Below, piece by piece: positions 17,006 to 25,236 of a DNA stretch of 64,000 nt. Each line of letters starts with the position of its first letter. Positions within the stretch are counted from its first letter, which is position 1. This DNA is from Campylobacter sp. RM16192. Lineage in GTDB: Bacteria; Campylobacterota; Campylobacteria; Campylobacterales; Campylobacteraceae. The notes beneath the pieces were generated by a model that saw nothing but the letters and a program-made list of their open reading frames with translations, did not search any database and was not told where the DNA came from. The stretch covers positions 310,001-374,000 of the forward strand of contig NZ_CP012552.1 in the NCBI RefSeq assembly GCF_004803855.2, written 5' to 3'. A program made the position numbers and the translations under genes.

Positions 17006-18267
17006 TTGCCACCCCTTTTCTTTTCAAGCGTAGTTATGATAGGCAGTACCACAAGAAGCAAGATAAAGAATGTAATCGTTGAGTAAAATCCTATCCATGA
17101 ATTTGAAATTCCCATTGTAACTCCGTCTGCAGGAAGCTTTCCAAATATCGTAAGAACTATCATGTCAATCACTAGTAGCCAGAACCATACGAAAAAGCCT
17201 TTTCTCTCGTGCGCAGGAGCAACAACGTCGCTTCTGTCGTATATCGGCATGAAAAATAGCGCGATACCTGCAAATGCAAACGCGATAAGACCGATATTGT
17301 AAGCAGAGAAGCCAAATATATCAAAGAAAAATCCGCGTAAAATTTCATACTGCCACAAGAAATACCACTCAGGATAGATGTGCGGTGGAGTTTTTAGTGG
17401 GTTGCCCGGCTCAAAGTTGATCGGATCCATCGCGAAGTTGAAGTGAAAGCACACAAGATAGAAGAAAAAGATCATGAAAAATCCGATATACATGAAATCT
17501 TTTGCTAAAAATCCCGGCCAGAAAGGTATAACCTTCGCGTTTGCTTTATCGCCTTTTAGATATTTTTCAGCCTCTACATCAAAGTCTATCTCCTCGCCTG
17601 TTTCATTGTTTACATGAGGAATTCTAAGCGTATAGAAGTGAAGCGCGATAACCGCTATCAAAACAAGCGGAAGCAAGCATACGTGAAGCATAAAAAAGCG
17701 TGTTAGGGTTGAGTCGCTAACCGCATAGTCGCCTCTTATCCACTCAACTACTGCATCTCCTATCACAGGAATTCCGCCAAATAAGTTCGTAATAACCATC
17801 GCCGCCCAGTAGCTCATCTGTCCCCATGGAAGCATATATCCGCTAAAAGCTTCGGCTGAAAATAGTATGAAAAGCAACATACCGCTTATCCAGATAAGCT
17901 CTCTTCCTTTTTTATATGAACCGTAATAAATCGCAGTAAACGTGTGAATGTAGATAATTAAGAAGATCACAGACGCGGCAACTGCGTGTATATGTCGCCA
18001 TAACCAGCCGTACTCGACCTCTTTCATGATAGTGTAGTTTACGCTGTCAAAGGCTAAATTTATATCAGGCTTGTAATACATCATAAGCAAAAAGCCGGTT
18101 ATCAAAAGCAATACAAAAAGCGTCGTAAGAATAACGCCCATAGCCCATAAGAAATTTATGTTTTTTGGTATCCAGTACTCGCTAACTAGCACTTTCATCA
18201 TTTTATTAAGTGCTATTCTTTGATCCAGCCAGTCGATTATCCCCGTTGATTTACGAATTTGTGCCAT
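17002..18267 (-). CDS. petB: cytochrome bc1 complex, cytochrome b subunit PetB
   Basis: Quinol-oxidising, dihaem membrane subunit of 421 residues with about eight to nine membrane segments. Haem-ligating His are in 'WLWRHIHAVAASVIF' and 'LHVCLLPLVLIAVIALHFY'; the quinol-site 'PEWY' occurs in 'HIYPEWYFLWQYEILRG'. Lies between petA (9 bp gap) and petC (4-bp overlap), so the three are one operon transcribed on the minus strand. Confidence 0.97.
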   Translation of the reverse strand: MAQIRKSTGIIDWLDQRIALNKMMKVLVSEYWIPKNINFLWAMGVILTTLFVLLLITGFLLMMYYKPDINLAFDSVNYTIMKEVEYGWLWRHIHAVAASVIFLIIYIHTFTAIYYGSYKKGRELIWISGMLLFILFSAEAFSGYMLPWGQMSYWAAMVITNLFGGIPVIGDAVVEWIRGDYAVSDSTLTRFFMLHVCLLPLVLIAVIALHFYTLRIPHVNNETGEEIDFDVEAEKYLKGDKANAKVIPFWPGFLAKDFMYIGFFMIFFFYLVCFHFNFAMDPINFEPGNPLKTPPHIYPEWYFLWQYEILRGFFFDIFGFSAYNIGLIAFAFAGIALFFMPIYDRSDVVAPAHERKGFFVWFWLLVIDMIVLTIFGKLPADGVTMGISNSWIGFYSTITFFILLLVVLPIITTLEKKRGGK

Positions 18268-18276
18268 ATTTTCCTC

Positions 18277-18780
18277 CTATGCCTGAGCTACAAGTTTTTC
18301 ATACTCAGGACCCGTTTCGCCAAGTACTAGCTTAGTCCCGTCTATCTTAAACGGCGGTATATCAAGAGGTCTTGGAGGAGGACCGAAGGTATTGATACCG
18401 TCTACGTTAAATTCTCCTGCGTGACAGGCGCAGATAAAGACTTGCTTGCTTGCTCTCCACTCAGGAATACAACCAAGATGCGTACAAAGTGCTATAGCCA
18501 CTATGTATCTTGAGTCTCCAACCACCACATCTCTTTTGTCGTTTGGAGCCATATTTGCATCTTTTTTAAGGATAAAAATAGGCTTTTTACGCCACTCGAT
18601 CTGGCGCATCTCGCCATCTTTCATTGGGCTAAGATCTACTGTCGTAAATCCTGCCGCTTTTACGCTTGGAAGCGGATCCCAAGTTTTTTTGACGGCTACA
18701 AGCGAAAAAGCACCACCTACGGCCGCAACCGCACCGAATGCCAATCCGATAAAATTCCGTCTTTCTTGTTTTACGGACAT
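18277..18780 (-). CDS. petA: cytochrome bc1 complex, Rieske iron-sulfur subunit PetA
   Basis: Accepts electrons from quinol through a 2Fe-2S cluster. 167 residues: an N-terminal twin-arginine-like signal/anchor ('QERRNFIGLAFGAVAAVGG'), then Rieske box 1 'CTHLGC' (Cys99, His101, Cys104) and box 2 'CACHAG' (Cys117, His120, disulfide Cys119), and the proline loop 'GPPPRPL' near 133. First gene of the petABC operon. Confidence 0.97.
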   Translation of the reverse strand: MSVKQERRNFIGLAFGAVAAVGGAFSLVAVKKTWDPLPSVKAAGFTTVDLSPMKDGEMRQIEWRKKPIFILKKDANMAPNDKRDVVVGDSRYIVAIALCTHLGCIPEWRASKQVFICACHAGEFNVDGINTFGPPPRPLDIPPFKIDGTKLVLGETGPEYEKLVAQA

Positions 18781-18820
18781 TATTTTCCTTTCTAATGATA
18801 ATTTTTATCTATTATATCTT

Positions 18821-18826
18821 TGTAAA
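18821..18826 (-). promoter_or_regulatory. -10 box of petABC
   Basis: TATAAT on the minus strand about 41 bp upstream of the petA ATG, followed by AAAGGAA as ribosome-binding site. Confidence 0.5.
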
Positions 18827-18997
18827 GTTTAAAACTTCATTTTGTAAATTAAAAATAGAAATTTTTTTAAGTCATGTTAAGGATTTATTAATAATAATCA
18901 GTGAAATATTATATTGCTTTTAAATTAATTTTTACTTTTTAAATCCTGTGCTTATCGAGACTTATTGTAATATTAATATTTTTAAATTTGGTTTTTT

Positions 18998-19012
18998 TGA
19001 CAAAACATGTCA
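18998..19012. promoter_or_regulatory. palindrome TGACA-N5-TGTCA
   Basis: Perfect 5-bp inverted repeat in the petA upstream region. The shape suits a dimeric regulator of the CRP/FNR or TetR kind, but the identity is unknown. Confidence 0.3.
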
Positions 19013-19660
19013 TATTTAGTAAACAATGATAATAGATTTTTCATCTATTATCCTTTGAAAATTGGTATTATATTGTATAGAGTATTAAATTTTTATATAG
19101 CCAAATGTATAAATTAAAAAATGATAATAGCACAAGATAATTTGATAATAAGGAGACTTAGTTCCTGCTTTTTTGCAGTACTTGATTTTAAAATATAAAA
19201 CATATATAAATATATTAATTAATAAAAAGTATTTCATAAGTATATATTGGGACAATCGTATTTATCATAATTAGTTAATTGGCAAATTTCTACTTTTGCA
19301 TCAGAATATTTTTTGAGTATAGTAAGTGTTTTAAATAATGATTCATTTATTATCGTTATGTTTCTTGTTGATATTGTATAGCATATGCACAAGACTTTCA
19401 TGGTAAAACAAGCTAAAATTTAAATAGGTTATGTTTATTTTTGATCTATAAAAAGCAATAGTAGCTTTTAGCTTTATAAATTAGACCATCTTAATCTGTT
19501 AAGATAGGGCAGTTGAACAAGCGAAGTTGTAAGTAGAAAGGAGTTGTTATTATAGTTATTACAATAACCTCACTCAATATTAGTCTTTGTATCTAAACGT
19601 TTTTAAATAAGAGGTTAAATAGTATTGACACTAAAATTTATTTATGAATTTTTAAAAAAA

Positions 19661-19682
19661 GATAATCCATATCAAGATTATT
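19661..19682. promoter_or_regulatory. candidate operator upstream of the cupin gene
   Basis: GATAATC and GATTATT arms 8 bp apart. Read on the minus strand it contains TTGAT-N4-ATTAT, close to the FNR-type consensus TTGAT-N4-ATCAA. About 67 bp before the cupin ATG. Confidence 0.35.
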
Positions 19683-19748
19683 TATCGTTCAGCCTGCTAA
19701 AATTCCTTTGTTGATTTGATAATTGATACGAATTTACAAAGGAAAATA

Positions 19749-20390
19749 ATGAGTAAAATTTACAATATCAAAGACGAAATTTGCTTTGAAAGCGGCGGTA
19801 TAGTAAGCCAAAGACTATTTTCAAATAAAAATTTAGACCTTGATCTTTACGCGCTTGACACGACTGAAGAGCTTGATAAGGAGAAGCGATTTGGTGACTC
19901 GTTATTGTGGATTTTAGAGGGTGAAATTTCGCTTTTTTGTGAAGATGAGAAATTTAGCCTTAAACAAAACGAAGCTTTTATTATAGAAAAAGAGACGTGG
20001 CGCAAGGTCGTGAGTAAAGAAAAGACAAAGATGATTTTAATAGATTTTAAGGAGAATACAATGATAAACCACCTGCCAAAGGCCGAAATTTTCGCTCTTA
20101 CGGATGCGATCGAGTATCAAGATGGCAAAGTCGTAAGTAAAACCCTTGTAAAAAACGAAAACGGCACGATGACGCTTATGAGTTTTCACGGAGAGCAGGA
20201 GCTTTCCACTCACGCTGCGCCGGGAGATGCGCTACTAGTTGCGCTTGAAGGAGAGCTTGCGCTTACGATAGGCGATGAGAATTTTAATATCAAAGCAGGC
20301 GATAGTATCGTGATGCCGGGCAAGATCCCGCACGGGCTAAAGATAAAAGATAAATTTAAAATGCTTTTAATAGTAACAAGAGATAAATAA
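19749..20390 (+). CDS. double cupin-domain protein
   Basis: 213 residues from ATG 19749, which follows AAAGGAAAA (19738 on); the longer reading from 19716 lacks such a site. Two small beta-barrel cupin units: residues about 40-105, and a better-conserved C-terminal one with 'STHAAPGDALLVALEGE' and 'MPGKIPHGLK', whose His residues could bind a metal. No signal peptide, so cytoplasmic. Small cupins of this type bind or sense ligands; enzymatic function cannot be told. Upstream neighbour of the receptor/ABC/NnrS cluster, with a possible FNR-like site in front, but separated from it by 369 bp. Confidence 0.8.
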   Translation: MSKIYNIKDEICFESGGIVSQRLFSNKNLDLDLYALDTTEELDKEKRFGDSLLWILEGEISLFCEDEKFSLKQNEAFIIEKETWRKVVSKEKTKMILIDFKENTMINHLPKAEIFALTDAIEYQDGKVVSKTLVKNENGTMTLMSFHGEQELSTHAAPGDALLVALEGELALTIGDENFNIKAGDSIVMPGKIPHGLKIKDKFKMLLIVTRDK

Positions 20391-20483
20391 AATTTTTATA
20401 TCAAGCCGGTTGCCGTTCTTATAAAATTTTGCTTTAAAGCTTTTATGATAAACTATTATCAAAAATTAAACACTCTATAGCAG

Positions 20484-20614
20484 AATGCACAAAACATTTA
20501 CTCGAAAATAGACTTTTAATATTTTGTTACAGCTTTGAGCTGAGTAAAAAGTAATTAAATATTAGTATGAGTTAGAGTCTAGTATCTCAAATTATTAAGC
20601 TTGTTTTGTGCATT
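20484..20614. repeat. 13-bp inverted repeat AATGCACAAAACA / TGTTTTGTGCATT
   Basis: Exact arms at 20484-20496 and 20602-20614 with a 105-bp AT-rich spacer. It could be the relic ends of a tiny element or a long-range hairpin; no coding potential inside. Confidence 0.5.
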
Positions 20615-20659
20615 TTACCACATGATTCTGCAATATGAATTGATTTTATCAATACAACG

Positions 20660-20673
20660 TTGATTCATATCAA
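20660..20673. promoter_or_regulatory. FNR/CRP-family box TTGAT-TCAT-ATCAA
   Basis: Exact match to the classical FNR consensus TTGAT-N4-ATCAA, 87 bp upstream of the receptor ATG, with a second near-match palindrome just ahead. Suggests oxygen/NO-responsive activation of the downstream cluster by a CRP/FNR-family protein. Confidence 0.6.
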
Positions 20674-20759
20674 TACTTTCAATGAGTTAATAATGATATA
20701 CTTAATCAAAATTAAAAGAAATCAAATTTCTCATAAATTTCATACAAAAAGGACGCAAG

Positions 20760-22607
20760 ATGAGAGTAGTTTTAAGTTGTACTGCGTTAGCTAGCTTGCT
20801 TGTAGCAAATAGCGCAAATCCCGATAATATCGCTCCGTTAAAAGATTTCGCGCCACCTAAGCCATATACGCCAAATATTGCTCAAAGCGCATTTCCCGCA
20901 CATCAGTTTGATCGCACGAATAGGGATGAGTATTTTTTCGTAACCGACCTGCTTGATGATTCGATGGATAAATTCCACGTTTCAGGCGGATTTTACGGTA
21001 GAGATTTTTATAGCTCCGCGCTTTTTAAATACCGTGGGGCAAATTTTTATACCATCTTAAACGCAAATTTTTCAAAGGGCAACCGCTACAAAGACGGTGG
21101 TGGCAATGAAGTTGATTTTGGCTACTCAAGACAAGGTCAAAGCGCTGTAGTAGGATTTGTACCAAACGATATAAGCGAATTTCGTTTTACATTTTTGCGT
21201 GATAACATAGACAACGAAAAAGAGCCGCATAATCCTACAGATGCAGTTAAAACCGAGCGTAAGATAGCTAAATTTAACGCAAGACTTGGTGAAGAAAGTC
21301 TTGCTAATACGCTAAATTTAGAGCTTATGTTAAGAGATATCAACCGCAACGCAAACAACTTTGAGCTAAGAAACTCTGCTCAAAAAGTTAAAGTTGAGAT
21401 AGAAAGAAAAATTTTTGACGCGAAGCTTAGCTATGACGCTGATTTTGGCAATTTTCACAATATGATAGGAGCTAGTTATCAGCGTGATTTGCATGAGGGC
21501 AAAAGATACGGATTTGTTGGCGGCAAATGGGTGTTTAACGGATATCGCTTCGGTGATGTTAAAAACCAAAGCGTGAGAGTGTTTGACGAGATATCTTATA
21601 AATTTAACGAAGCAAACAAGCTAAATTTGGCGCTTAACTACGAGTGGATGAGCTCGAATTTGCGCGCGGCGAACAACGCATACTCAGCGCCTATGCCTCA
21701 AATTTCAACAATAAAAGGGCTGGTTAAGTCAATTTACGGCGAAAATTTAGACGGCGACATCAAGCATAAGGCTTTAAGCGCGAGTTTGAAATACGAATTT
21801 AGCCCGAATGAAAAGGATCTTTACTACGCGGCACTTGAGAGCATTAGCAGGATGCCTTCAAATATGGAGCGCTTTAACACCCTTTACGGACCGCTTGATA
21901 ACGGCTGGATATCAAATCCGTTCTTAAAACCCGAGCGCCACAACCGCGTGAATTTGGGACTTGAGTATAAAAGCGAGTTTTTCAAAGAGTACCTAAGCTC
22001 AAAGCAGGGCGAGGATAGCTTTGCGATTAAAGCTCATCTTATCGCAAGCGACGTAAAAGATCTCATCATCTATGATCGCAGGCACTCAAAAGCGACTATG
22101 CCGATGAACAAAAACGCCGTTATCTCCAGAAACGTTGATGCTAAAATTTACAGCGCAAATTTAAGTGCGAGCTATAACTTCTTACAAAATTTTGGCTTAA
22201 AAGCAGCACTTTTTTACAACTACGGACAAAACAAAACAGACGGCAGAGCCCTTTATCAAATTCGTCCGTTTGAAGCGAATTTGGCAGCTGATTACAAGAG
22301 CTACGCAAGCTTTGGAAGCTTTAGTTTAGGCAGTGCGCTTAGATATGTGGCAAAGCAAAACAGAGGCGATTTTGATAAAAGCACCGGACTTGGTATAGAC
22401 AGCAAAGAGGCAAAAGCGTTTACACTCATAGACATTTACGGTGCGGTTGAGTTTAGAAATAAATTCGGCTTAAGATTTGGCGTAAATAATATCTTTGATA
22501 AGGAGTATGCGGAGTTTATAAGTGGCGATCATGTCGCAGCTCTTGATCCAAGGAGAGTAAATGCTCCAGGCAGAACGGTGTTTGTGAGTTTTCACTCAAG
22601 TTTTTGA
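20760..22607 (+). CDS. TonB-dependent-receptor-like outer-membrane protein lacking the plug (OprC/NosA-like barrel)
   Basis: 615 residues with a signal-like N-terminus and a Pro-rich linker. From about residue 65 onward it is a beta-barrel with alternating aromatic/polar strands. The C-terminal 'GVNNIFDKEYAEFISGD' and 'NAPGRTVFVSFHSSF' (final Phe) fit TonB-dependent receptors, and the 'YAExxSG' and 'SRMPSNMERF' parts recall the OprC/NosA copper-receptor branch. I see none of the plug-domain features (no TonB box, no IRG or LIDG motif), and the protein is about 100 residues short for that. Followed by a binding protein, an ABC transporter and NnrS, so it likely passes a ligand to that system. 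Substrate unknown. Confidence 0.8.
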   Translation: MRVVLSCTALASLLVANSANPDNIAPLKDFAPPKPYTPNIAQSAFPAHQFDRTNRDEYFFVTDLLDDSMDKFHVSGGFYGRDFYSSALFKYRGANFYTILNANFSKGNRYKDGGGNEVDFGYSRQGQSAVVGFVPNDISEFRFTFLRDNIDNEKEPHNPTDAVKTERKIAKFNARLGEESLANTLNLELMLRDINRNANNFELRNSAQKVKVEIERKIFDAKLSYDADFGNFHNMIGASYQRDLHEGKRYGFVGGKWVFNGYRFGDVKNQSVRVFDEISYKFNEANKLNLALNYEWMSSNLRAANNAYSAPMPQISTIKGLVKSIYGENLDGDIKHKALSASLKYEFSPNEKDLYYAALESISRMPSNMERFNTLYGPLDNGWISNPFLKPERHNRVNLGLEYKSEFFKEYLSSKQGEDSFAIKAHLIASDVKDLIIYDRRHSKATMPMNKNAVISRNVDAKIYSANLSASYNFLQNFGLKAALFYNYGQNKTDGRALYQIRPFEANLAADYKSYASFGSFSLGSALRYVAKQNRGDFDKSTGLGIDSKEAKAFTLIDIYGAVEFRNKFGLRFGVNNIFDKEYAEFISGDHVAALDPRRVNAPGRTVFVSFHSSF

Positions 22608-22780
22608 TAAAAGCTAGTCTAGCAAGCGCTTTTTTGAGATTTTGCAAAATTTGCACTGCAGCAGGCTATCTTGCCTAGCTTTGCTTAATTTTGCTTCAAA
22701 GCTCAAAAAATCATCTCGCGATACTTTGCTTTTACGACTTTATTTTAGTTAAAAATTTAGATCAACACAAAGGATAAAAG

Positions 22781-23743
22781 ATGAAAAGACGAAATTTCTT
22801 AGGTTTAGGCGCAGCTCTTGGAGTAACGGCATTAGCCCCAGATTTGTTTGCAAAAGAGAGGTTTGATATCTGGGGAATGCCTGCCATCCCAAGCACTATG
22901 CTTGCGGTTGCGACTATGCAAGGCGAGCTTAATAAAACTCACGATATGAAACTGCGAATTTGGAGCAACCCCGACCAGCTTCGCGCGGGTGTGGCAAGCG
23001 GAGATATGAAGCTAACCGCGGCGCCAAGTAATGTGGGCGTAAATTTAGCCAACCAAGGCATAAAATTTGGCATGCTAAACATCATGACAAACGGACTTCA
23101 AAACGTCCTTGTTAAAGACGCAAGCATAAAAAGCATAGAGGATTTAGTCGGTAAAAAGCTCATCATGCCTTTTAAGAACGATATGCCAGATCTCGTACTT
23201 CGTGCTATTTGCAAAAAGCGCGGCATAGACATCTCAAAGATCGACATCACCTACGTGCAAACTCCGCCTGAGTCGGTTGGGCTGTTTTTGCAAAAAGACT
23301 ATGACGCTGCACTATCCATCGAGCCTATGAGCTCGGCTGCCATACTTAAGGGCAAAAAGATGGGCGTGGATGTAAGTGTGGGCTTTGAACTGCCTGAAAT
23401 TTGGGGCGAGAGCTTTGGCGTAAAACCATATATCCCGCAAGCAGGTCTTATAGTGAGTTTGGATTATTATAACGCTAACAGAGAGGTTTTTGAAGTATTT
23501 CATAATGACTTGCAAAACTCTCTTAAGTGGATTTTGCAAAACAAGCAAAGTGCCGCCAAGATCGGCGCTCAGTATCTGCCTGCGCCTGAGCCGGCTCTTG
23601 CAAATGCATTTGAACGTTCAAATTTAACCGTAACTAAAGCAAGCGATTTGGCTGATGAGCTGATGAGCTTTTTTGAAGTGTTGTTTGAGCTAAATCCAAA
23701 AATTTTAGGCGGGAAAATGCCTGATAAGAGCCTATTTTTATGA
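22781..23743 (+). CDS. Tat-exported ABC substrate-binding protein (SsuA/NMT1-like)
   Basis: 320 residues with a twin-arginine signal ('MKRRNFLGLGAALGVTALA'), so it is folded before export, perhaps with a bound cofactor. The body is a two-lobed type II binding protein: 'SIEDLVGKKLIMPFKND' and 'DYDAALSIEPMSSAAIL' match nitrate/sulfonate/taurine- and NMT1-type proteins. Stop overlaps the permease start by 4 bp, placing it in one operon with permease, ATPase and NnrS. Ligand unknown. Confidence 0.88.
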   Translation: MKRRNFLGLGAALGVTALAPDLFAKERFDIWGMPAIPSTMLAVATMQGELNKTHDMKLRIWSNPDQLRAGVASGDMKLTAAPSNVGVNLANQGIKFGMLNIMTNGLQNVLVKDASIKSIEDLVGKKLIMPFKNDMPDLVLRAICKKRGIDISKIDITYVQTPPESVGLFLQKDYDAALSIEPMSSAAILKGKKMGVDVSVGFELPEIWGESFGVKPYIPQAGLIVSLDYYNANREVFEVFHNDLQNSLKWILQNKQSAAKIGAQYLPAPEPALANAFERSNLTVTKASDLADELMSFFEVLFELNPKILGGKMPDKSLFL

Positions 23744-24537
23744 TTTTAATCGATAACGTTAAAAAGGATCGCGCGGTGATAAACCGCGTGGTTGATTATC
23801 TTTGGGGCGGATTTAGCGGCTTTGCCACGATATGTCTTTTGATCGCTCTTTGGCAGCTTGGTAGTGAAAAATTCGGCGAATTTATGCTGCCTGCTCCAAA
23901 GGTCGTTTTTCTTAAGGCTTATTCGCTTCTGCTTGAATACAAGGCAAGTGAGATTGATGTAACGCTGTTTAGATCGCTTGTGGGTGTGGGAACTGCATGT
24001 ATCATCGGCATCACGCTTGGGCTTATTGCCGGTGCTTATAAGAGCTTTGCCGCACTTTTAAAGCCGCTTATAACGGTGCTTTTAGCCATGCCGCCGATTA
24101 TTTGGATAGTGATGGCGATATTTTGGTTCGGATTTGGAAATTTTAGCACTATCTTTACCATCATCATAACCGTTTTGCCGTTAACGTTTGCAAGCTCGGC
24201 GGTTGGCATGATGAGTGTTAGTGAAGAGCTAAAGGAGATGTTTGACGCATATCATCTTGGGCTTGCAAGGAAAATTCGCCACCTTTACATCCCGCATCTT
24301 ACGGGATATATCATAAGCTCGCTAAGTGTGGCTGTGGCGATGGGCGTTAAGATAGTCATTATGGCGGAGCTTTTGGGAGCAAATGAAGGAATGGGCGCAA
24401 AGATAGCAAGCGCGCGGGTTATGCTTGATACGACCGAGGTGATGGCTTACGTGGTACTTGTTATCACGCTTATCATGCTTTTTGAATACCTAATCATCGA
24501 GCCTTTAAAGATAGCGCTCATGCCTTGGAAGCGCTAA
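23740..24537 (+). CDS. ABC transporter permease (SsuC/TauC type)
   Basis: 265 residues with about six membrane segments. The EAA-like loop near 'EMFDAYHLGLARKIRHLYIPH' contacts the ATPase, and 'GITLGLIAGAY...LLKPLITVLLAMPPIIWI' is typical of the sulfonate/nitrate permease family. Overlaps the binding-protein stop by 4 bp and is 9 bp ahead of the ATPase gene. It forms the inner-membrane channel of the transporter. Confidence 0.9.
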   Translation: MILIDNVKKDRAVINRVVDYLWGGFSGFATICLLIALWQLGSEKFGEFMLPAPKVVFLKAYSLLLEYKASEIDVTLFRSLVGVGTACIIGITLGLIAGAYKSFAALLKPLITVLLAMPPIIWIVMAIFWFGFGNFSTIFTIIITVLPLTFASSAVGMMSVSEELKEMFDAYHLGLARKIRHLYIPHLTGYIISSLSVAVAMGVKIVIMAELLGANEGMGAKIASARVMLDTTEVMAYVVLVITLIMLFEYLIIEPLKIALMPWKR

Positions 24538-24546
24538 GGAGCGATA

Positions 24547-25236
24547 ATGCTGGAACTTAAAAATGTAGAATATGAAATTTTGCGCGATAAGGTAGTGAGA
24601 AATTTTAGCCTAGATGTTAAAAGCGGCGAGGTTATAACTCTTTTTGGCGCAAGCGGGTGCGGTAAGACTACGATACTTAGGCTAATTTCCGGTATCATAG
24701 AGCCAAGAAAAGGGCGCATAATCAACAAATTCGCCCGCACGACCTATCTTTTTCAAGAAAACCGCCTCCTAGAGTGGAAAAACGCCCTTGAAAACGTGCT
24801 TTTAGTTATGGATAAACTCGATGAAAGTCTAGTACTTAGCTACTTTGAAAGGCTTGGTCTTGGTAAAAAGGACGCTAGAAAATATCCTGATGAGCTAAGC
24901 GGCGGTATGCGCCAAAGGGTCGCCTTCGTGCGTGCTATCGTTACCCAGCCTGATTTGCTTTTGATGGATGAGCCGTTTTCGGGGCTTGATTATGACATGA
25001 AAGAAATTTTGATGGAGATGATCGCAGACCGCGTGAAAAACGGCATGAGCGTAGTGCTTGTGACGCATGATAGGATGGAAGCGGCTAAGATGAGCGATGA
25101 AATTTGCTTCCTTGAGAGCAAAGGTGCTGTCATCGAGCGTAGGCTAAAGCTTGAAAAGCGCTTTGAAGATAGGAATTTTGATTACTTAAACGCCGTGATA
25201 AACGAGAATTTTAAGGGGAAAATTTACTATGATTAA
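24547..25236 (+). CDS. ABC transporter ATP-binding protein (SsuB/TauB type)
   Basis: 229 residues. Walker A 'GASGCGKTT' (about 37-45), Q-loop 'YLFQENRLLEWKNALENV', signature 'ELSGGMRQRVAFVRA', Walker B 'LLLMDEPFSGLD', H-loop 'VLVTHDRMEA'. Shorter than typical SsuB. Overlaps the NnrS gene by 8 bp, which ties the membrane protein to the transporter. Confidence 0.92.
   Translation: MLELKNVEYEILRDKVVRNFSLDVKSGEVITLFGASGCGKTTILRLISGIIEPRKGRIINKFARTTYLFQENRLLEWKNALENVLLVMDKLDESLVLSYFERLGLGKKDARKYPDELSGGMRQRVAFVRAIVTQPDLLLMDEPFSGLDYDMKEILMEMIADRVKNGMSVVLVTHDRMEAAKMSDEICFLESKGAVIERRLKLEKRFEDRNFDYLNAVINENFKGKIYYD

Larger units (their letters stand above)
18827..19748. other. long AT-rich gene-poor region between petA and the cupin gene
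   Basis: No reading frame I can support in more than 900 bp. It holds the petABC promoter region, several TGATAAT elements (near 19026, 19119, 19140), a perfect TGACA-N5-TGTCA palindrome (18998-19012), a hairpin ATCTTAA-TCTG-TTAAGAT near 19487-19504 followed by an unusual GC-richer stretch (about 19510-19545), and the operator-like GATAATC-N8-GATTATT (19661-19682) ahead of the cupin gene. It may contain remains of a lost gene or insertion sequence. Confidence 0.45.
20391..20759. other. regulatory interval before the receptor gene
   Basis: 369 bp without a gene. It contains a 13-bp inverted repeat (20484-20496 / 20602-20614), an ATTGAT-TTT-ATCAAT palindrome (20639-20653) and the perfect FNR-type box 20660-20673, followed by an AT-rich promoter zone and AAAGGA before the ATG. 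Confidence 0.5.
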
